A DNA stretch of 64,000 bases from Phaeobacter italicus (GTDB lineage Bacteria; Pseudomonadota; Alphaproteobacteria; Rhodobacterales; Rhodobacteraceae), in the NCBI RefSeq assembly GCF_001258055.1, contig NZ_CVRM01000033.1, positions 186,001 through 250,000 on the forward strand, given 5' to 3'. Positions 55,462 through 64,000 of this stretch are shown one piece after another. Both the position numbers and the translations under genes were made by a program. Within the stretch, counting starts at the first letter, position 1, and each line of letters opens with the position of its first letter. The notes under the pieces are model-generated. The model was given only the letters and a program-made list of their open reading frames with translations. It was not told the origin of the DNA and made no database searches.

Positions 55462-57314
55462 TGCGCTTCGGCCTGTTCCAGTTTTTCCAATGCGTCCATC
55501 CAGAGCCCTTCGGCCCGGCCAAGCGCTTCGATGCACTCGGCATGTTTCTTCTGCCAGACCTCAATATCCGACGACTTGCCACTTTCGTAAAGGGCCGGAT
55601 CGGCGAGCTTCTCGTCCAGCTTTTCGCGCATTTCGCTCAGTTTTTCGACCCGCGCCTCGGATTTGCGGACCTCAGAGCGCAGGGCGAGCAGTTCGTCCCG
55701 GCTGGCGCGTTTTGGTTTGGCGGCAGCTTTGGGTGCGGGTTTTTCAACGGGCTTTTCACGCGCCAGCAGCATATCGCGGTAGCTGTCCAGATCGCCCTCG
55801 TATGGTTTGACCGTCCCGTCCGACACCAGCCACAGACGGTCGGCGACCAGCGACAGCAGATGCATGTCGTGGCTGACCAGAATGACAGCGCCGCTATAGG
55901 CGGTCAGCGCCTCCACCAGCGCCTCGCGGCTTTCGATGTCCAGGTGGTTGGTCGGTTCATCAAGGATCAGCATATGCGGCGCATCAATGGTCGCAATCAG
56001 CAGGGACAGACGCGCCTTTTGCCCACCTGACAGGCGGCCCACAGCGGTTTCTGCCTGTTCAGCACCAAGGCCGAAACCTGCCAGACGGGTCCGCCAGCGT
56101 GTTGGGGTTTCCTCGGGGCGCAGACGGCGCAGGTGGTCGAGCGGGGTTTCGTCGACATACAGCTCATCCACCTGATGCTGCGCAAAATAGCCAATCCGCA
56201 GCTTGGAGGACCGGGTCATCTTGCCCGCCATCAAAGGCAGCCGGTCCGACAGCAGTTTGGACAGCGTGGATTTGCCCTGACCGTTCTTGCCCAATAGCGC
56301 AATCCGGTCGTCCTGATCGATGCGCAGGTTCAGCCGTTTCAGCACCTCCACCTCGCCGTAGCCGGTGGTGCCGCCCTCGATATGGATGATCGGGGGTGAC
56401 ATCTCTTCGGGCTCTGGAAAGGTAAAGGCCCGCATCGCGGCTTCCTGCGGCGTAGAGATCGGCTTCATCTTTTCGATCATCTTCAGGCGAGACTGCGCTT
56501 GTTTCGCCTTTGTTGCCTTGGCGCGGAAACGGTCGACAAAGCTCTGCAGATGGGCGCGGCGGGCGTCCTGTTTTCTCGCCTCCGACAGGGCGGCGGCGAT
56601 GCGAGCGGCGCGCGTTTCGGCAAAGGTGTCGTAGGTGCCCTGATAAAGCGTCAGCTTGCGGTCTTCGAGGTGCAGGATCGACCCCACCGCCCGGTTGAGC
56701 AGACCGCGGTCATGCGAGATCACCAGAACAGTATGGGGATACGAGGCCAGATAGCTCTCCAGCCAGAGGGCCCCCTCCAGATCAAGATAGTTGGTCGGTT
56801 CGTCCAAAAGCAGCAGATCGGGCTGCGCAAAGAGAACTCCGGCCAGCGCAACGCGCATCCGCCAGCCGCCGGAATAGGCGGAACAGGGACGGCTGTGTTC
56901 TTCGTCGTCAAAACCAAGCCCCTTGAGAATGGCCGCAGCACGCGCTGGTGCGGACCAGGCGTCAATGTCGGCAAGGCGGGTCTGAACCTCGGCAATGCGG
57001 GCGGGATCTGTTGCCGTCTCGGCCTCTTCCAGCAGCGCGGCGCGCTCCAGATCGGCTGCAAGCACCGTATCGAGGATTGTCACCTCGGAGGAGGGGACCT
57101 CCTGAGCGACGCCGCCAATGCGGGCCTGCGACGGCAAAGAGATTTCGCCGGTGTCCAGCGTCAGCTCTCCGCGGATCAGGCGAAACAGGGTGGATTTGCC
57201 GGTGCCATTGCGGCCGACAATGCCGACCTTGTGCCCATCAGGGATGGTGGCAGACGCGTGGTCGATCAGCGGGCGGCCTTCGACCGAATAGGAGATATCT
57301 TTGATCCGTAGCAT
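55458..57314 (-). CDS. ABC-F family ATPase
   Basis: The 618-residue soluble protein has two ABC ATPase domains: Walker A GRNGTGKST (34-42) and GKNGQGKST, signatures YSGGWRMR and LSGGQKARL, joined by the charged linker of the family (FRAKATKAKQAQSRLKM). A basic C-terminal coiled coil follows. It has no membrane part. ABC-F proteins act on the ribosome; this one looks like the Uup/YheS group. The ATG at 57314 gives the usual MLRI start. Confidence 0.92.
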   Translation of the reverse strand: MLRIKDISYSVEGRPLIDHASATIPDGHKVGIVGRNGTGKSTLFRLIRGELTLDTGEISLPSQARIGGVAQEVPSSEVTILDTVLAADLERAALLEEAETATDPARIAEVQTRLADIDAWSAPARAAAILKGLGFDDEEHSRPCSAYSGGWRMRVALAGVLFAQPDLLLLDEPTNYLDLEGALWLESYLASYPHTVLVISHDRGLLNRAVGSILHLEDRKLTLYQGTYDTFAETRAARIAAALSEARKQDARRAHLQSFVDRFRAKATKAKQAQSRLKMIEKMKPISTPQEAAMRAFTFPEPEEMSPPIIHIEGGTTGYGEVEVLKRLNLRIDQDDRIALLGKNGQGKSTLSKLLSDRLPLMAGKMTRSSKLRIGYFAQHQVDELYVDETPLDHLRRLRPEETPTRWRTRLAGFGLGAEQAETAVGRLSGGQKARLSLLIATIDAPHMLILDEPTNHLDIESREALVEALTAYSGAVILVSHDMHLLSLVADRLWLVSDGTVKPYEGDLDSYRDMLLAREKPVEKPAPKAAAKPKRASRDELLALRSEVRKSEARVEKLSEMREKLDEKLADPALYESGKSSDIEVWQKKHAECIEALGRAEGLWMDALEKLEQAEAQ

Positions 57315-57453
57315 GGCACCTTCTGTTGTCCAAACCGGGGCAGGGGTCAATGGCTATTGCATCAGCTGACGTGTCCGCAGCCCGATCAGCAGCGCTGGAC
57401 AAGCGTCGGTGGCGTGATAGGTCAGGGAGACCTTTTATCTGAAAGCCGTTTTC

Positions 57454-58656
57454 ATGCGCCCCGGCCAAAGCCATCCGCATCTCATCACGCTGATCATGTG
57501 CACCGCGCTGTCGGTGCTCGCGCTCAACATGTTTTTGCCGTCCTTGGCCAATATCGCGGCGGAATACGGCGTGGATTATGCCTATGCCAACCTGTCCATC
57601 GCGGGGTTCCTGTCGATTTCGGCGGTGATGCAGATCGTGATCGGCCCGCTGTCAGACCGATTTGGGCGGCGCCCGGTCCTGCTGGTTGCGGTTTCGCTGT
57701 TCACGCTTGCATCTGTCGGGGCGGCGCTGGCGCAGGATATCACCAGTTTTCTCGCCTTTCGCCTCCTTCAAAGCGTCATCGTCGTAGGCACCGTGGTGCC
57801 ACGGGCTGCTGTCAGGGATATGTTCGACACCGAGGAGGCCGCCCGCACGCTGGGCTATGTGACGATGGCGATGGCGCTGGCGCCGATGCTGGGGCCGATG
57901 TTTGGCGGGCTTCTGGATATCGCCTTTGGGTGGCGGGCATCCTTTTGGCTTTATACGCTTCTGGGGGCCATTGTGCTGCTGATGGTCTGGGGGGATTTCG
58001 GCGAAACCAACGCGCGCAAGTCAGATACTTTCATGGCGCAGATGCGCCGCTATCCGCTGTTGTTTTCTTCTCGACGCTTCTGGGGCTACAGCGCCTGCAT
58101 CGCATTTTCACTCGGCGGGTTTTATTGCTTCATCACCGGAGCGCCCATGGTGGCGACTGCGTGGTTTGACATGAACAGTGCGCAGGTGGGGCTGGGCATC
58201 GGTATCATCACCGGCGGTTTCATGGTCGGCAACTTTGTCTCTGCCCGATTGATCCGGCGTGTCCCGCTCCTGACACTGATCCTCAGCGGGCGGATCAGTG
58301 CCGTTCTGGGCCCATCTTTGGGGCTCAGCGTGTTCCTGACCGGCCAAGGGGGCGCTTATCTGTTCTTTGCCTCTGCAGTTCTGGTCGGATTTGGAAACGG
58401 ATTGACCATTGCAAATGCCAGCACGGGTCTGATGTCGGTTCGCCCAGAGTTGGCAGGCAGCGCTGCCGGGCTGTCTGGTGCGCTGGGCGTAGCGGTTGGG
58501 GCGATCCTGACCACGGTCACGGGCAGTGTCGTCAACGCGGAGAATGCGCCATTTGCCGTCCTTGGTCTGATCCTGGGCTGTAGCCTGCTGGCGCTGGCTT
58601 CGGCGCTTTATGTGCGCTGGGTGGATCAGCGCGAGCCGCTGACCGCCGCAGAATAG
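57454..58656 (+). CDS. Bcr/CflA-type MFS drug efflux transporter
   Basis: The 400-residue transporter has about 12 helices. The loop 2-3 motif (GPLSDRFGRRPVLL) and the motif-C-like LAPMLGPMFGG mark the drug:H+ antiporter-1 Bcr/CflA group. The exported compound is unknown. It is divergent from the ABC-F gene with a 139-bp gap. Confidence 0.9.
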   Translation: MRPGQSHPHLITLIMCTALSVLALNMFLPSLANIAAEYGVDYAYANLSIAGFLSISAVMQIVIGPLSDRFGRRPVLLVAVSLFTLASVGAALAQDITSFLAFRLLQSVIVVGTVVPRAAVRDMFDTEEAARTLGYVTMAMALAPMLGPMFGGLLDIAFGWRASFWLYTLLGAIVLLMVWGDFGETNARKSDTFMAQMRRYPLLFSSRRFWGYSACIAFSLGGFYCFITGAPMVATAWFDMNSAQVGLGIGIITGGFMVGNFVSARLIRRVPLLTLILSGRISAVLGPSLGLSVFLTGQGGAYLFFASAVLVGFGNGLTIANASTGLMSVRPELAGSAAGLSGALGVAVGAILTTVTGSVVNAENAPFAVLGLILGCSLLALASALYVRWVDQREPLTAAE

Positions 58657-58792
58657 CAAAGGCCGGGCGCCGCAGCTCAACAACCCCCTTCCCATAAGGG
58701 CGCAGCCATGTTAGGCGGCGCGAGAACGCCAGCGCCGGGACAACCCGTCGATGGCGCAGAAATATCTAACACTTCTATTAGGAGATCGCCCG

Positions 58793-59215
58793 ATGGCACT
58801 GGAACGCACCTTCTCGATCATCAAGCCCGATGCAACCCGCCGCAACCTGACCGGCAAAATCAACGCCAAGTTCGAAGAAGCTGGCCTGCGCATCGTTGCT
58901 CAAAAGCGCATCCACCTGACCAAAGCTCAGGCGGGTGAGTTCTACAAAGTGCACGCCGAGCGTCCGTTCTACGACGAACTGTGCGAGTTCATGGCATCCG
59001 CGCCGATCGTTGCTCAGGTTCTGGAAGGCGAAAACGCTATCGCGAAAAACCGCGAAGTCATGGGCGCAACCAACCCGGCAGATGCAGCTGCAGGCACCAT
59101 CCGTGCCGAGTTCGCAGAATCCGTTGGCGAAAACTCCGTTCACGGTTCCGACGCTCCGGAAACCGCAGCGGTTGAAATCGCATACTTCTTCTCCGGTCTG
59201 GAGCTGGTCGGCTAA
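58793..59215 (+). CDS. ndk: Nucleoside diphosphate kinase
   Basis: Ndk (140 residues) balances NTP pools via a phosphohistidine, His117 in NSVHGSDAP. The N-terminal [11 protein letters not shown] is diagnostic. Strong bias to a few codons indicates high expression. TAGGAG precedes the ATG at 58793; an in-frame ATG at 58751 is not supported. Confidence 0.97.
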   Translation: MALERTFSIIKPDATRRNLTGKINAKFEEAGLRIVAQKRIHLTKAQAGEFYKVHAERPFYDELCEFMASAPIVAQVLEGENAIAKNREVMGATNPADAAAGTIRAEFAESVGENSVHGSDAPETAAVEIAYFFSGLELVG

Positions 59216-59237
59216 GCCACCGCTTCCGTCACGAGAC

Positions 59238-59275
59238 AAAAAAAACCGCGTCGGAGCAATCCGGCGCGGTTTTTT
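59238..59275. terminator. Strong bidirectional terminator after ndk
   Basis: AAAAAACCGCG / CGCGGTTTTTT outer stem (11 bp) with inner CGGA/TCCG stem and GCAA loop. It also serves the DUF4112 gene on the minus strand. Confidence 0.92.
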
Positions 59276-59281
59276 GTTTTG

Positions 59282-59812
59282 TCAGCTGGAGACAGGGCGC
59301 AGACGCAAGCTGCGCGCCGCCCGCCGCTTGCGGGGCCAGCTGGTGTCAGCCCAGCGGTGTCTGGCCTTGCCCGCCACGTTCAGGGCGTCCGGCCCCGGTG
59401 CGTTGATGTGGTCGAATCCGCGGCGGGCGAGCCGTTTGGCCAAGGGCTCTCCCGCCATTGCCTTTTTTTCAAGGTGCCTCCGCAAAAGGGCGACATTGCG
59501 CAGATTGGCCTTCCAGCCAACGTCAAACAGATCACCCACAAGAGGCACAGAACCGATCACTGCGTCGATCCCCACATTGGCCGCCATTCGGGCGAGGGTC
59601 GGCGCAGAGGCGCCCATGCGATAGCCAGAGAACAGAATATAGCTCGCAGGCGCCAAAGCCAGTGCATCGCCCACCCCGGGAACAAGACCCAGAATGCTGT
59701 CCCAACCGACGCGCACATTTATGATGGGCAGGTGAAACGCCTTGTCCATTCGGTGCGCAAGGCGTTCCAGCTCCTGTAGGCGCGGTTCATGATCGCTTAG
59801 GCCTTCAGGCAT
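59282..59812 (-). CDS. DUF4112 family membrane protein
   Basis: The 176-residue protein has the DUF4112 core: LERLAHRMDKAF, then GWDSILGLVPGVGDALAL and NVGIDAVIGSVPLVGDLFDV, two glycine-rich amphipathic hairpins, then NLRNVALLRRHLE. The C-terminal tail is very basic. Function unknown. Its start overlaps the stop of the YqaE-like gene by eight bases. Confidence 0.87.
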   Translation of the reverse strand: MPEGLSDHEPRLQELERLAHRMDKAFHLPIINVRVGWDSILGLVPGVGDALALAPASYILFSGYRMGASAPTLARMAANVGIDAVIGSVPLVGDLFDVGWKANLRNVALLRRHLEKKAMAGEPLAKRLARRGFDHINAPGPDALNVAGKARHRWADTSWPRKRRAARSLRLRPVSS

Positions 59813-59975
59813 GTTTCGGCTCCCGTGCAATGACCCAGACGGCGTGCACGATACCGGGGATGTAACCCAGCAGGGTCAGCAGGATGTTCAGCCAGAAATG
59901 CTTGCCAAGGCCGACCTGCAGAAAGACGCCAAGCGGTGGAAGAATAACGGAAAGAATGATACGGATCAGATCCAT
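59805..59975 (-). CDS. YqaE/Pmp3 family small membrane protein
   Basis: A 56-residue protein of two helices with the family pattern LPPLGVFLQVGLGKHFWLNI and LLTLLGYIPGIVHAVWVI. Pmp3-type proteins affect membrane potential and salt tolerance in some organisms. AGAGGG precedes the ATG. Translationally coupled to the DUF4112 gene. Confidence 0.92.
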   Translation of the reverse strand: MDLIRIILSVILPPLGVFLQVGLGKHFWLNILLTLLGYIPGIVHAVWVIAREPKHA

Positions 59976-60043
59976 GTCGTGGCCCTCTCTGTGCGGTTGC
60001 AGTTGTTGGTACAACGTCCTGAGGGCGATTTGGGTTCCGTCGC

Positions 60044-60373
60044 TCAGCGCCGGTCGATGACACCGATCTCATTCAGGATGCGTTCGAATGCGGATTTGTT
60101 TTCATCAAAACTGCGGGCCTTCAGCGCGTCAAACCGGACGCGCAGCGCCTTCTTCTCCTCACCCTTGCAGTCATTCCAGGGACGGCCCTGCAAGCCCATC
60201 ACCAGAACATAGTAGCCGATGAAATGGGGCTTGGTTCCATGCTCCAGCAGTCGCGCATATGCCGCATCAGCGCCCAACTCGCGCAGCGCCTCGGCAGAGT
60301 GGATTCCTGCCTTTGCACAGGCGGTCTCATAGGCTGGGCCAAGGTTGCGGATTGATGAAATGGGTGTGGACAT
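60044..60373 (-). CDS. TfoX/Sxy C-terminal domain protein
   Basis: The 109-residue protein matches the TfoX C-terminal, helix-hairpin-helix-like domain (SIRNLGPAYETACAKAGIHS, then ALRELGADAAYARL). It lacks the N-terminal TfoX domain. In enterobacteria and Vibrio TfoX/Sxy promotes competence gene expression; stand-alone C-domains are of unknown role. Confidence 0.85.
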   Translation of the reverse strand: MSTPISSIRNLGPAYETACAKAGIHSAEALRELGADAAYARLLEHGTKPHFIGYYVLVMGLQGRPWNDCKGEEKKALRVRFDALKARSFDENKSAFERILNEIGVIDRR

Positions 60374-60472
60374 AACGCGAACATATCGTCGGGCAGCGCG
60401 GCTGTCACGGTGAAACCCGCACCCGGCAGAGGTTTTTACGCAGCCTCCTTGGCGGCAAAACGTGCGTTTATC

Positions 60473-60510
60473 GCGCGGAAAAGTATATGCGCGACTATAC
60501 TTTTGCGCGC
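60473..60510. promoter_or_regulatory. Long inverted repeat upstream of the ManC-like gene
   Basis: GCGCGGAAAAGTATA and TATACTTTTGCGCGC flank TGCGCGAC; 14 of 15 positions pair. It ends 86 bases before the ManC-like start and lies in the 223-bp gap to the TfoX-C gene. It could be an operator or a transcript hairpin. Confidence 0.65.
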
Positions 60511-60596
60511 AATCAGTCTCCGCACGGATAGGAGATTGGTTTGATTGATTTATCTAGGCTCACTTCACCAATTAAGTTTTTTGAAAAGGGGGCGCG

Positions 60597-61379
60597 ATGA
60601 TTTTCCCGATCGTTCTGGCTGGCTCCAATCCGATTGACCCCTCGGTGGCTGCACAGCATCGTGCCTCGGATGTGCCATCCCATTTTCTGGCGGGCCCTTC
60701 TGGGCTCAGTCCGTTTCAGGACGTCTTGGGTCAATTGGCCAACCTGGGCGCGGCCTCAGTGGTGGTGCCCCATCTTGATGCCCGTCTTTGCGCGGCGCAG
60801 GTGCGCGACATTTCTTTTTGCGGGCAACTTATTCTGGAGCCAACACGCGGGGGAACGGCTGCTGCGGTTGCAGCCGGGCTGGCCCTGGGGGGCGCGGCGG
60901 ATGACGGGCTGGTGCTGCTGGTGCCTGCCCAGTTTCCGCGGCGCTGCCTTGGGGCTTTGCAGCAGGCCATTGCACAGGCCGAGGGTGTGGCAAAAGGACG
61001 GGCGTTGGTGGCCCTCGCAACCGAGGCAGGGGAGGGCACATCGCTTTATGGTCGCTTGGAATGTGCATCCGCCGATGTGGCCTGCCCAGACCATCACTCG
61101 GCAATCGGATTTCGCTATTCCGGCGCGGCAGAGGCGGTGGGGGCTCTTCGGCCAACGGGTGCCTATCTGGTGCGCCACGATGTATTGAGAGAGGCCTACA
61201 TGGCCTATGCCAGCCGCATTCTCCACGCGGTTGATCGGGCGGCGGCAGATGCCATTCGTGGCGCCGGAAAGGCCCTGCTGAACGTTGCAGACTACCGCAC
61301 AGCACCGCCCACGTCCTTTGAAACGGCCCTGCTGCGACCGCTGGTGTTGGCGGGGCGGGTACAAGTCGTAAAGGTCTAG
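60597..61379 (+). CDS. Degenerate mannose-1-phosphate guanylyltransferase-like protein
   Basis: The 260-residue protein follows the nucleotidyltransferase domain of ManC: PIVLAG at the start, P-S-H-F-L (27-31) where ManC has PKQFL, ILEPTRGGTAAAVAAGLAL (79-97) for ILEP-RNTAPA, and VPAQF (109-113) for the PADH strand. The GGxGTRLWP loop is missing (AGSNPIDP), the Lys is Ser28 and the metal Asp is Gln112. Catalysis is therefore unlikely. AAGGGGG precedes the ATG, so it appears expressed. It stands alone. The homology is judged by eye. Confidence 0.6.
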   Translation: MIFPIVLAGSNPIDPSVAAQHRASDVPSHFLAGPSGLSPFQDVLGQLANLGAASVVVPHLDARLCAAQVRDISFCGQLILEPTRGGTAAAVAAGLALGGAADDGLVLLVPAQFPRRCLGALQQAIAQAEGVAKGRALVALATEAGEGTSLYGRLECASADVACPDHHSAIGFRYSGAAEAVGALRPTGAYLVRHDVLREAYMAYASRILHAVDRAAADAIRGAGKALLNVADYRTAPPTSFETALLRPLVLAGRVQVVKV

Positions 61380-61411
61380 ACCCACTGAGACTGCCAGGCG
61401 ATGGCCGCCTG

Positions 61412-63208
61412 TCAGGGCTCTGTTCCGCCCACGATCTGCAGGGGACGTGCGTTGGGCTTTTGTGGCTCCTGCGGGTCGGGGCGGGGGGTAAGGGCCATCA
61501 TCGCCTCATGTTGGCTCAGGAATACCCGCCCGGTCAGCTGGTCGAGGAAGTCACCGCGCTCCAACCTGTCCATCACCGGTCCCTTGACCTCGCTCAGATG
61601 CAGCTGCACCTTCATCTCACTCAGACGGTGCATGATTTCCTCGAGGGATTCCAATGCGCTGAGGTCGATGTCATTGATGGCACTGCACTGCAGAATCACG
61701 TGATCAATCGCCTTGTCCTGCGCCACGCGGGTCTGGATGATATCCTCCAGGTAGCGGGCGTTGGCAAAATAGAGGCTTTCGTCAATGCGCAGTGTCAGGA
61801 TCGAAGGGACAGTTTCCACCCGGTGCCGAAGGATATTGCGAAAGTGTTCCGTCCCCGGCACGCGGCCGACCTCTGCCACATGGGGGCGCGATGTCTTGTA
61901 AAGATGCAGCAGGATCGACAGGCCAACCCCGGCAGAAACGCCCACCTCTACGCCAAGGCCAAGTGTCAGCAAAATGGTTCCCAGCACGGCGGCAAAATCT
62001 GCCTTGGAATAGGCCCAGCTGCGTCGCAGGATTGAGACATCGACCAGCCCCAGAACCGCAACAATGATGGTTGCCGCCAGCGTCGCCTTGGGCAAATCAT
62101 GAATGAGCGGTGTGAACGCAAGCGCGGCAACAGCCAGCCCGATTGCAGTAAAGGCCCCGGCAGCGGGGGTTGCGGCACCTGCATCAAAATTGACGACAGA
62201 TCGGGAAAACCCGCCCGTGACCGGAAAACCACCGGTAAAGGCCGCGCCAAGGTTTGCAGCGCCCAATCCAATGAGCTCCTGATCCGGGTCGACACGCTGG
62301 CGCCGTTTGGCAGCCAGGGTCTGGGCCACGGAAATCGACTCCACAAACCCGATGACAGAAATCAGAGCGGCGGGCAGCAGCAGTTGCGATAGCAGATCCA
62401 GTGAGAGATCAGGCAGGGTGAAGGGCGGCAGGCTGGCAGGCACATGGCCCACGATTTGCACGGGATTTGCCTGCAGATCGCCATTGCCCAGATCCAGCCC
62501 CCACACCAGAAGCGTTGTCACAACCACCGCGGCAACCGGCCCGGCCTTGGTCAGCACATCCGCAGCCCGTGGCCCGACTCCGATCCCGCGCAAGGCAGGT
62601 TTCAGACCTTTGCGCACCCAGAACAGAAAGCCAGTTGCAGAGACACCAATCGCAAGGGTCGCGGGATTGGTTTGCGGCAGGCCAGAAACCAGGCTGCCAA
62701 TGATTTCAGGCAGGTTGTGCCCTGCGGCGGGGATGCCAAAGACGTGCTTTAGCTGGCTGGCCGCGATCAGCAGGCCAGAGGCGGTGATAAACCCCGCAAT
62801 CACCGGATGGGACAGAAAATTGGCCAGAAACCCCAGCCGCATGAGCCCCATCGCAAGGAGCATCACCCCAGAAAGCGCTGCAAGCGACAGGGCCGCCACG
62901 GCGTAGCCCATTGTGCCCTGATCCGCGATGTGGCTCAGGCTTGCGGCGGTCATCAGCGACACCACGGCAACCGGACCGACAGCCAACGCGCGGCTGGTGC
63001 CAAAAACAGCATAAAGAAGGATCGGCACGATGGACGCATAGAGGCCAGCCTCAGCCGGTAGCCCCGCAAGCAATGCATAGGCCAGCGATTGGGGGATCAG
63101 CATGATGGTCACGATGACGGCCGCCATCAGATCATTTGCAAATGTCACGCGCCCATAGCTGCGCCCCCAGTCCAAAATGGGAAAATAGCGAAGAAGGCCT
63201 GCGTGCAT
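61412..63208 (-). CDS. SulP family anion transporter with STAS domain
   Basis: The 598-residue transporter has the SulP core (about 10-400) with the signature around MLIPQSLAYALLAGLPAEAGLY and a C-terminal STAS domain (about 430-560) containing the LQCSAINDIDLSALESLEEI switch region. SulP proteins carry sulfate, bicarbonate or dicarboxylates; the ion is not evident. The ATG at 63208 gives the common family start (MHAGLLRYFPILDWG); one at 63271 is less likely. It is probably cotranscribed with the DUF2892 gene upstream. Confidence 0.9.
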   Translation of the reverse strand: MHAGLLRYFPILDWGRSYGRVTFANDLMAAVIVTIMLIPQSLAYALLAGLPAEAGLYASIVPILLYAVFGTSRALAVGPVAVVSLMTAASLSHIADQGTMGYAVAALSLAALSGVMLLAMGLMRLGFLANFLSHPVIAGFITASGLLIAASQLKHVFGIPAAGHNLPEIIGSLVSGLPQTNPATLAIGVSATGFLFWVRKGLKPALRGIGVGPRAADVLTKAGPVAAVVVTTLLVWGLDLGNGDLQANPVQIVGHVPASLPPFTLPDLSLDLLSQLLLPAALISVIGFVESISVAQTLAAKRRQRVDPDQELIGLGAANLGAAFTGGFPVTGGFSRSVVNFDAGAATPAAGAFTAIGLAVAALAFTPLIHDLPKATLAATIIVAVLGLVDVSILRRSWAYSKADFAAVLGTILLTLGLGVEVGVSAGVGLSILLHLYKTSRPHVAEVGRVPGTEHFRNILRHRVETVPSILTLRIDESLYFANARYLEDIIQTRVAQDKAIDHVILQCSAINDIDLSALESLEEIMHRLSEMKVQLHLSEVKGPVMDRLERGDFLDQLTGRVFLSQHEAMMALTPRPDPQEPQKPNARPLQIVGGTEP

Positions 63209-63300
63209 CGGAGTGACTTTCAGTTCTTTTGGGGGTGGCCCGGTCCGTACTGTCACGCCGGGCCGTGCCATTGGGTTTGGACTGTCTCAGCCGGTTCGGA

Positions 63301-63513
63301 TCAGGCCTTGCAGGTCTTGATGCCGATCAGACTGTAGATCGGGCAAAAGCGGCTCGCGGCGACAGCCAGCATCACGCCACCTGCCAGACATGCCACCACG
63401 GTGGCCCAGGTGGCCTCGAACAGGGGCCAGCCGGTGACAAACGGCGCGGCAATCAGAAAAATGCCCAAGAGGGCGCGCAAGAGGCGGTCAATGGATCCGA
63501 CATTGCGTGGCAT
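63301..63513 (-). CDS. DUF2892 (YgaP-type) small membrane protein
   Basis: The 70-residue protein has two helices and the family ends: MPRNVGSIDRLLRALLG and FCPIYSLIGIKTC. In YgaP this part is fused to a rhodanese; stand-alone forms often sit with sulfur genes. It lies between a Crp/Fnr regulator and the SulP gene on the same strand. Confidence 0.9.
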   Translation of the reverse strand: MPRNVGSIDRLLRALLGIFLIAAPFVTGWPLFEATWATVVACLAGGVMLAVAASRFCPIYSLIGIKTCKA

Positions 63514-63659
63514 GGGGTGGTCTCCTCAAATCCGGTGGACATGGCGCGATTGGCGCCACAGGTCCAGCATCGCAGAGGGGGCCGACCACTGTCTGTGACT
63601 TTGTCACCAACGCCTGCACACCGGGGCAGGTGGCCGCGTCGCAGTCTCGTGATGCGCCT

Positions 63660-64000
63660 TCAACGTCCGCTCAGGTGGCGCAGGGCGTCACGGTCCAGGA
63701 TGTCGACGGTACCGCGCGCCAGTCGCACCCAGCCACGGCGCTGAAATTCCTGCATCTGCCGTGTAATCACCTCGCGCGCAGTGCCCAGATCAACAGCCAG
63801 CTGCTGGTGCGTTATGGCAAGATGGTCGCCCTGTCCGGCCAGATCCAGCAGTCCTTGTGCCAGGCGGACGTCAATACGCTGAAACGCGACCTCGTCGATT
63901 ACATGAAAAAGATCGGTTATCCGTTTGGAAAAAGCGGTAAAAACAAAGTTGCGAAAGGTTGGTGAGCTGGCCACCAACTCGTCAAAGATCGCCCGTGGCA
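63660..64000 (-). CDS. Crp/Fnr family transcriptional regulator, C-terminal part
   Basis: The frame is open to the right edge; the N-terminal cyclic-nucleotide-like sensor domain lies outside. Visible are the dimerisation helix (FSKRITDLFHVIDEVAFQRI) and a winged helix-turn-helix with ITHQQLAVDLGTAREVITRQ as recognition region. It is upstream of the DUF2892 and SulP genes on the same strand and may control them. Confidence 0.88.
   Translation of the reverse strand, partial: PRAIFDELVASSPTFRNFVFTAFSKRITDLFHVIDEVAFQRIDVRLAQGLLDLAGQGDHLAITHQQLAVDLGTAREVITRQMQEFQRRGWVRLARGTVDILDRDALRHLSGR

Noticed and set aside
1-64000. CRISPR arrays, tRNA or rRNA genes, insertion sequences
   Set aside because: No spaced direct repeats, cloverleaf features or transposase frames were seen.

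Overview
The window is a GC-rich, densely coded chromosomal segment from an alphaproteobacterium, most likely family Rhodobacteraceae, Roseobacter group (Phaeobacter/Ruegeria-like). The reasons are the RSP_2648-type PIN protein, the DUF4167, DUF2852 and DUF2189 proteins, the lptF-lptG-lptD-surA-pdxA-rsmA order, a 2-oxoacid-type TRAP system with its own two-component regulator, and the intergenic repeats. This is recognition by eye, not a database match. I see no tRNA, rRNA, CRISPR array, insertion sequence or prophage. Nearly everything looks like vertically inherited core or family-specific genome.

Layout. 1-7.1 kb: end of a RodZ-like gene, ispG, dsbA and an M48/TPR protease (minus), a PLP aminotransferase and a cell-wall amidase. 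7.3-15 kb: PBP1a (mrcA), prfB, an amidase, a DUF2189 membrane protein, an XRE regulator and a divergent cold-shock-like small protein. 15-17.7 kb: the ilvIN acetolactate synthase operon with a complete ribosome-mediated attenuator (leader peptide, antiterminator, terminator, promoter). 17.9-24.9 kb: a sensor kinase/LuxR-type regulator pair divergent from a three-gene TRAP transporter. 25-28.7 kb: VOC protein, Bpt/ATE1 aminoacyl-transferase, RDD and DUF2852 membrane proteins and an orphan ATP-grasp protein, all minus. 29-34.5 kb: glnE, a small unknown, an RlmI-like rRNA methyltransferase and a PIN protein. 34.5-41.3 kb: flavin oxidoreductase behind a MerR-type operator, M48 peptidase, mazG, then a putative guanidino-compound operon (M20 amidohydrolase, SpeB-like and GbuA-like ureohydrolases). 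41.3-44.2 kb: prfA-prmC and a DUF4167 protein. 44.2-51.9 kb (minus): the outer-membrane biogenesis operon lptF-lptG-lptD-surA-pdxA-rsmA. 52-60 kb: pepA-holC, aspartic protease, marC, ABC-F ATPase, Bcr/CflA efflux, ndk, DUF4112, YqaE/Pmp3 and TfoX-C proteins. 60.5-64 kb: a ManC-like nucleotidyltransferase that has lost its catalytic motifs, a SulP transporter, a DUF2892 protein and the end of a Crp/Fnr regulator.

How the genes relate. Both class I release factors (RF1, RF2) and the methyltransferase PrmC that modifies their GGQ loops are present. LptF/G/D and SurA act together in LPS export and outer-membrane protein folding. The kinase/regulator pair probably controls the neighbouring TRAP genes through a perfect inverted repeat between them.

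No wholly new multi-gene system stands out. The most interesting items are the ilv attenuator, the MerR-type operator without a local merR gene, the ManC-like pseudoenzyme preceded by a long inverted repeat, the cold-shock-like protein/XRE pair, the orphan ATP-grasp protein and the paired ureohydrolases.
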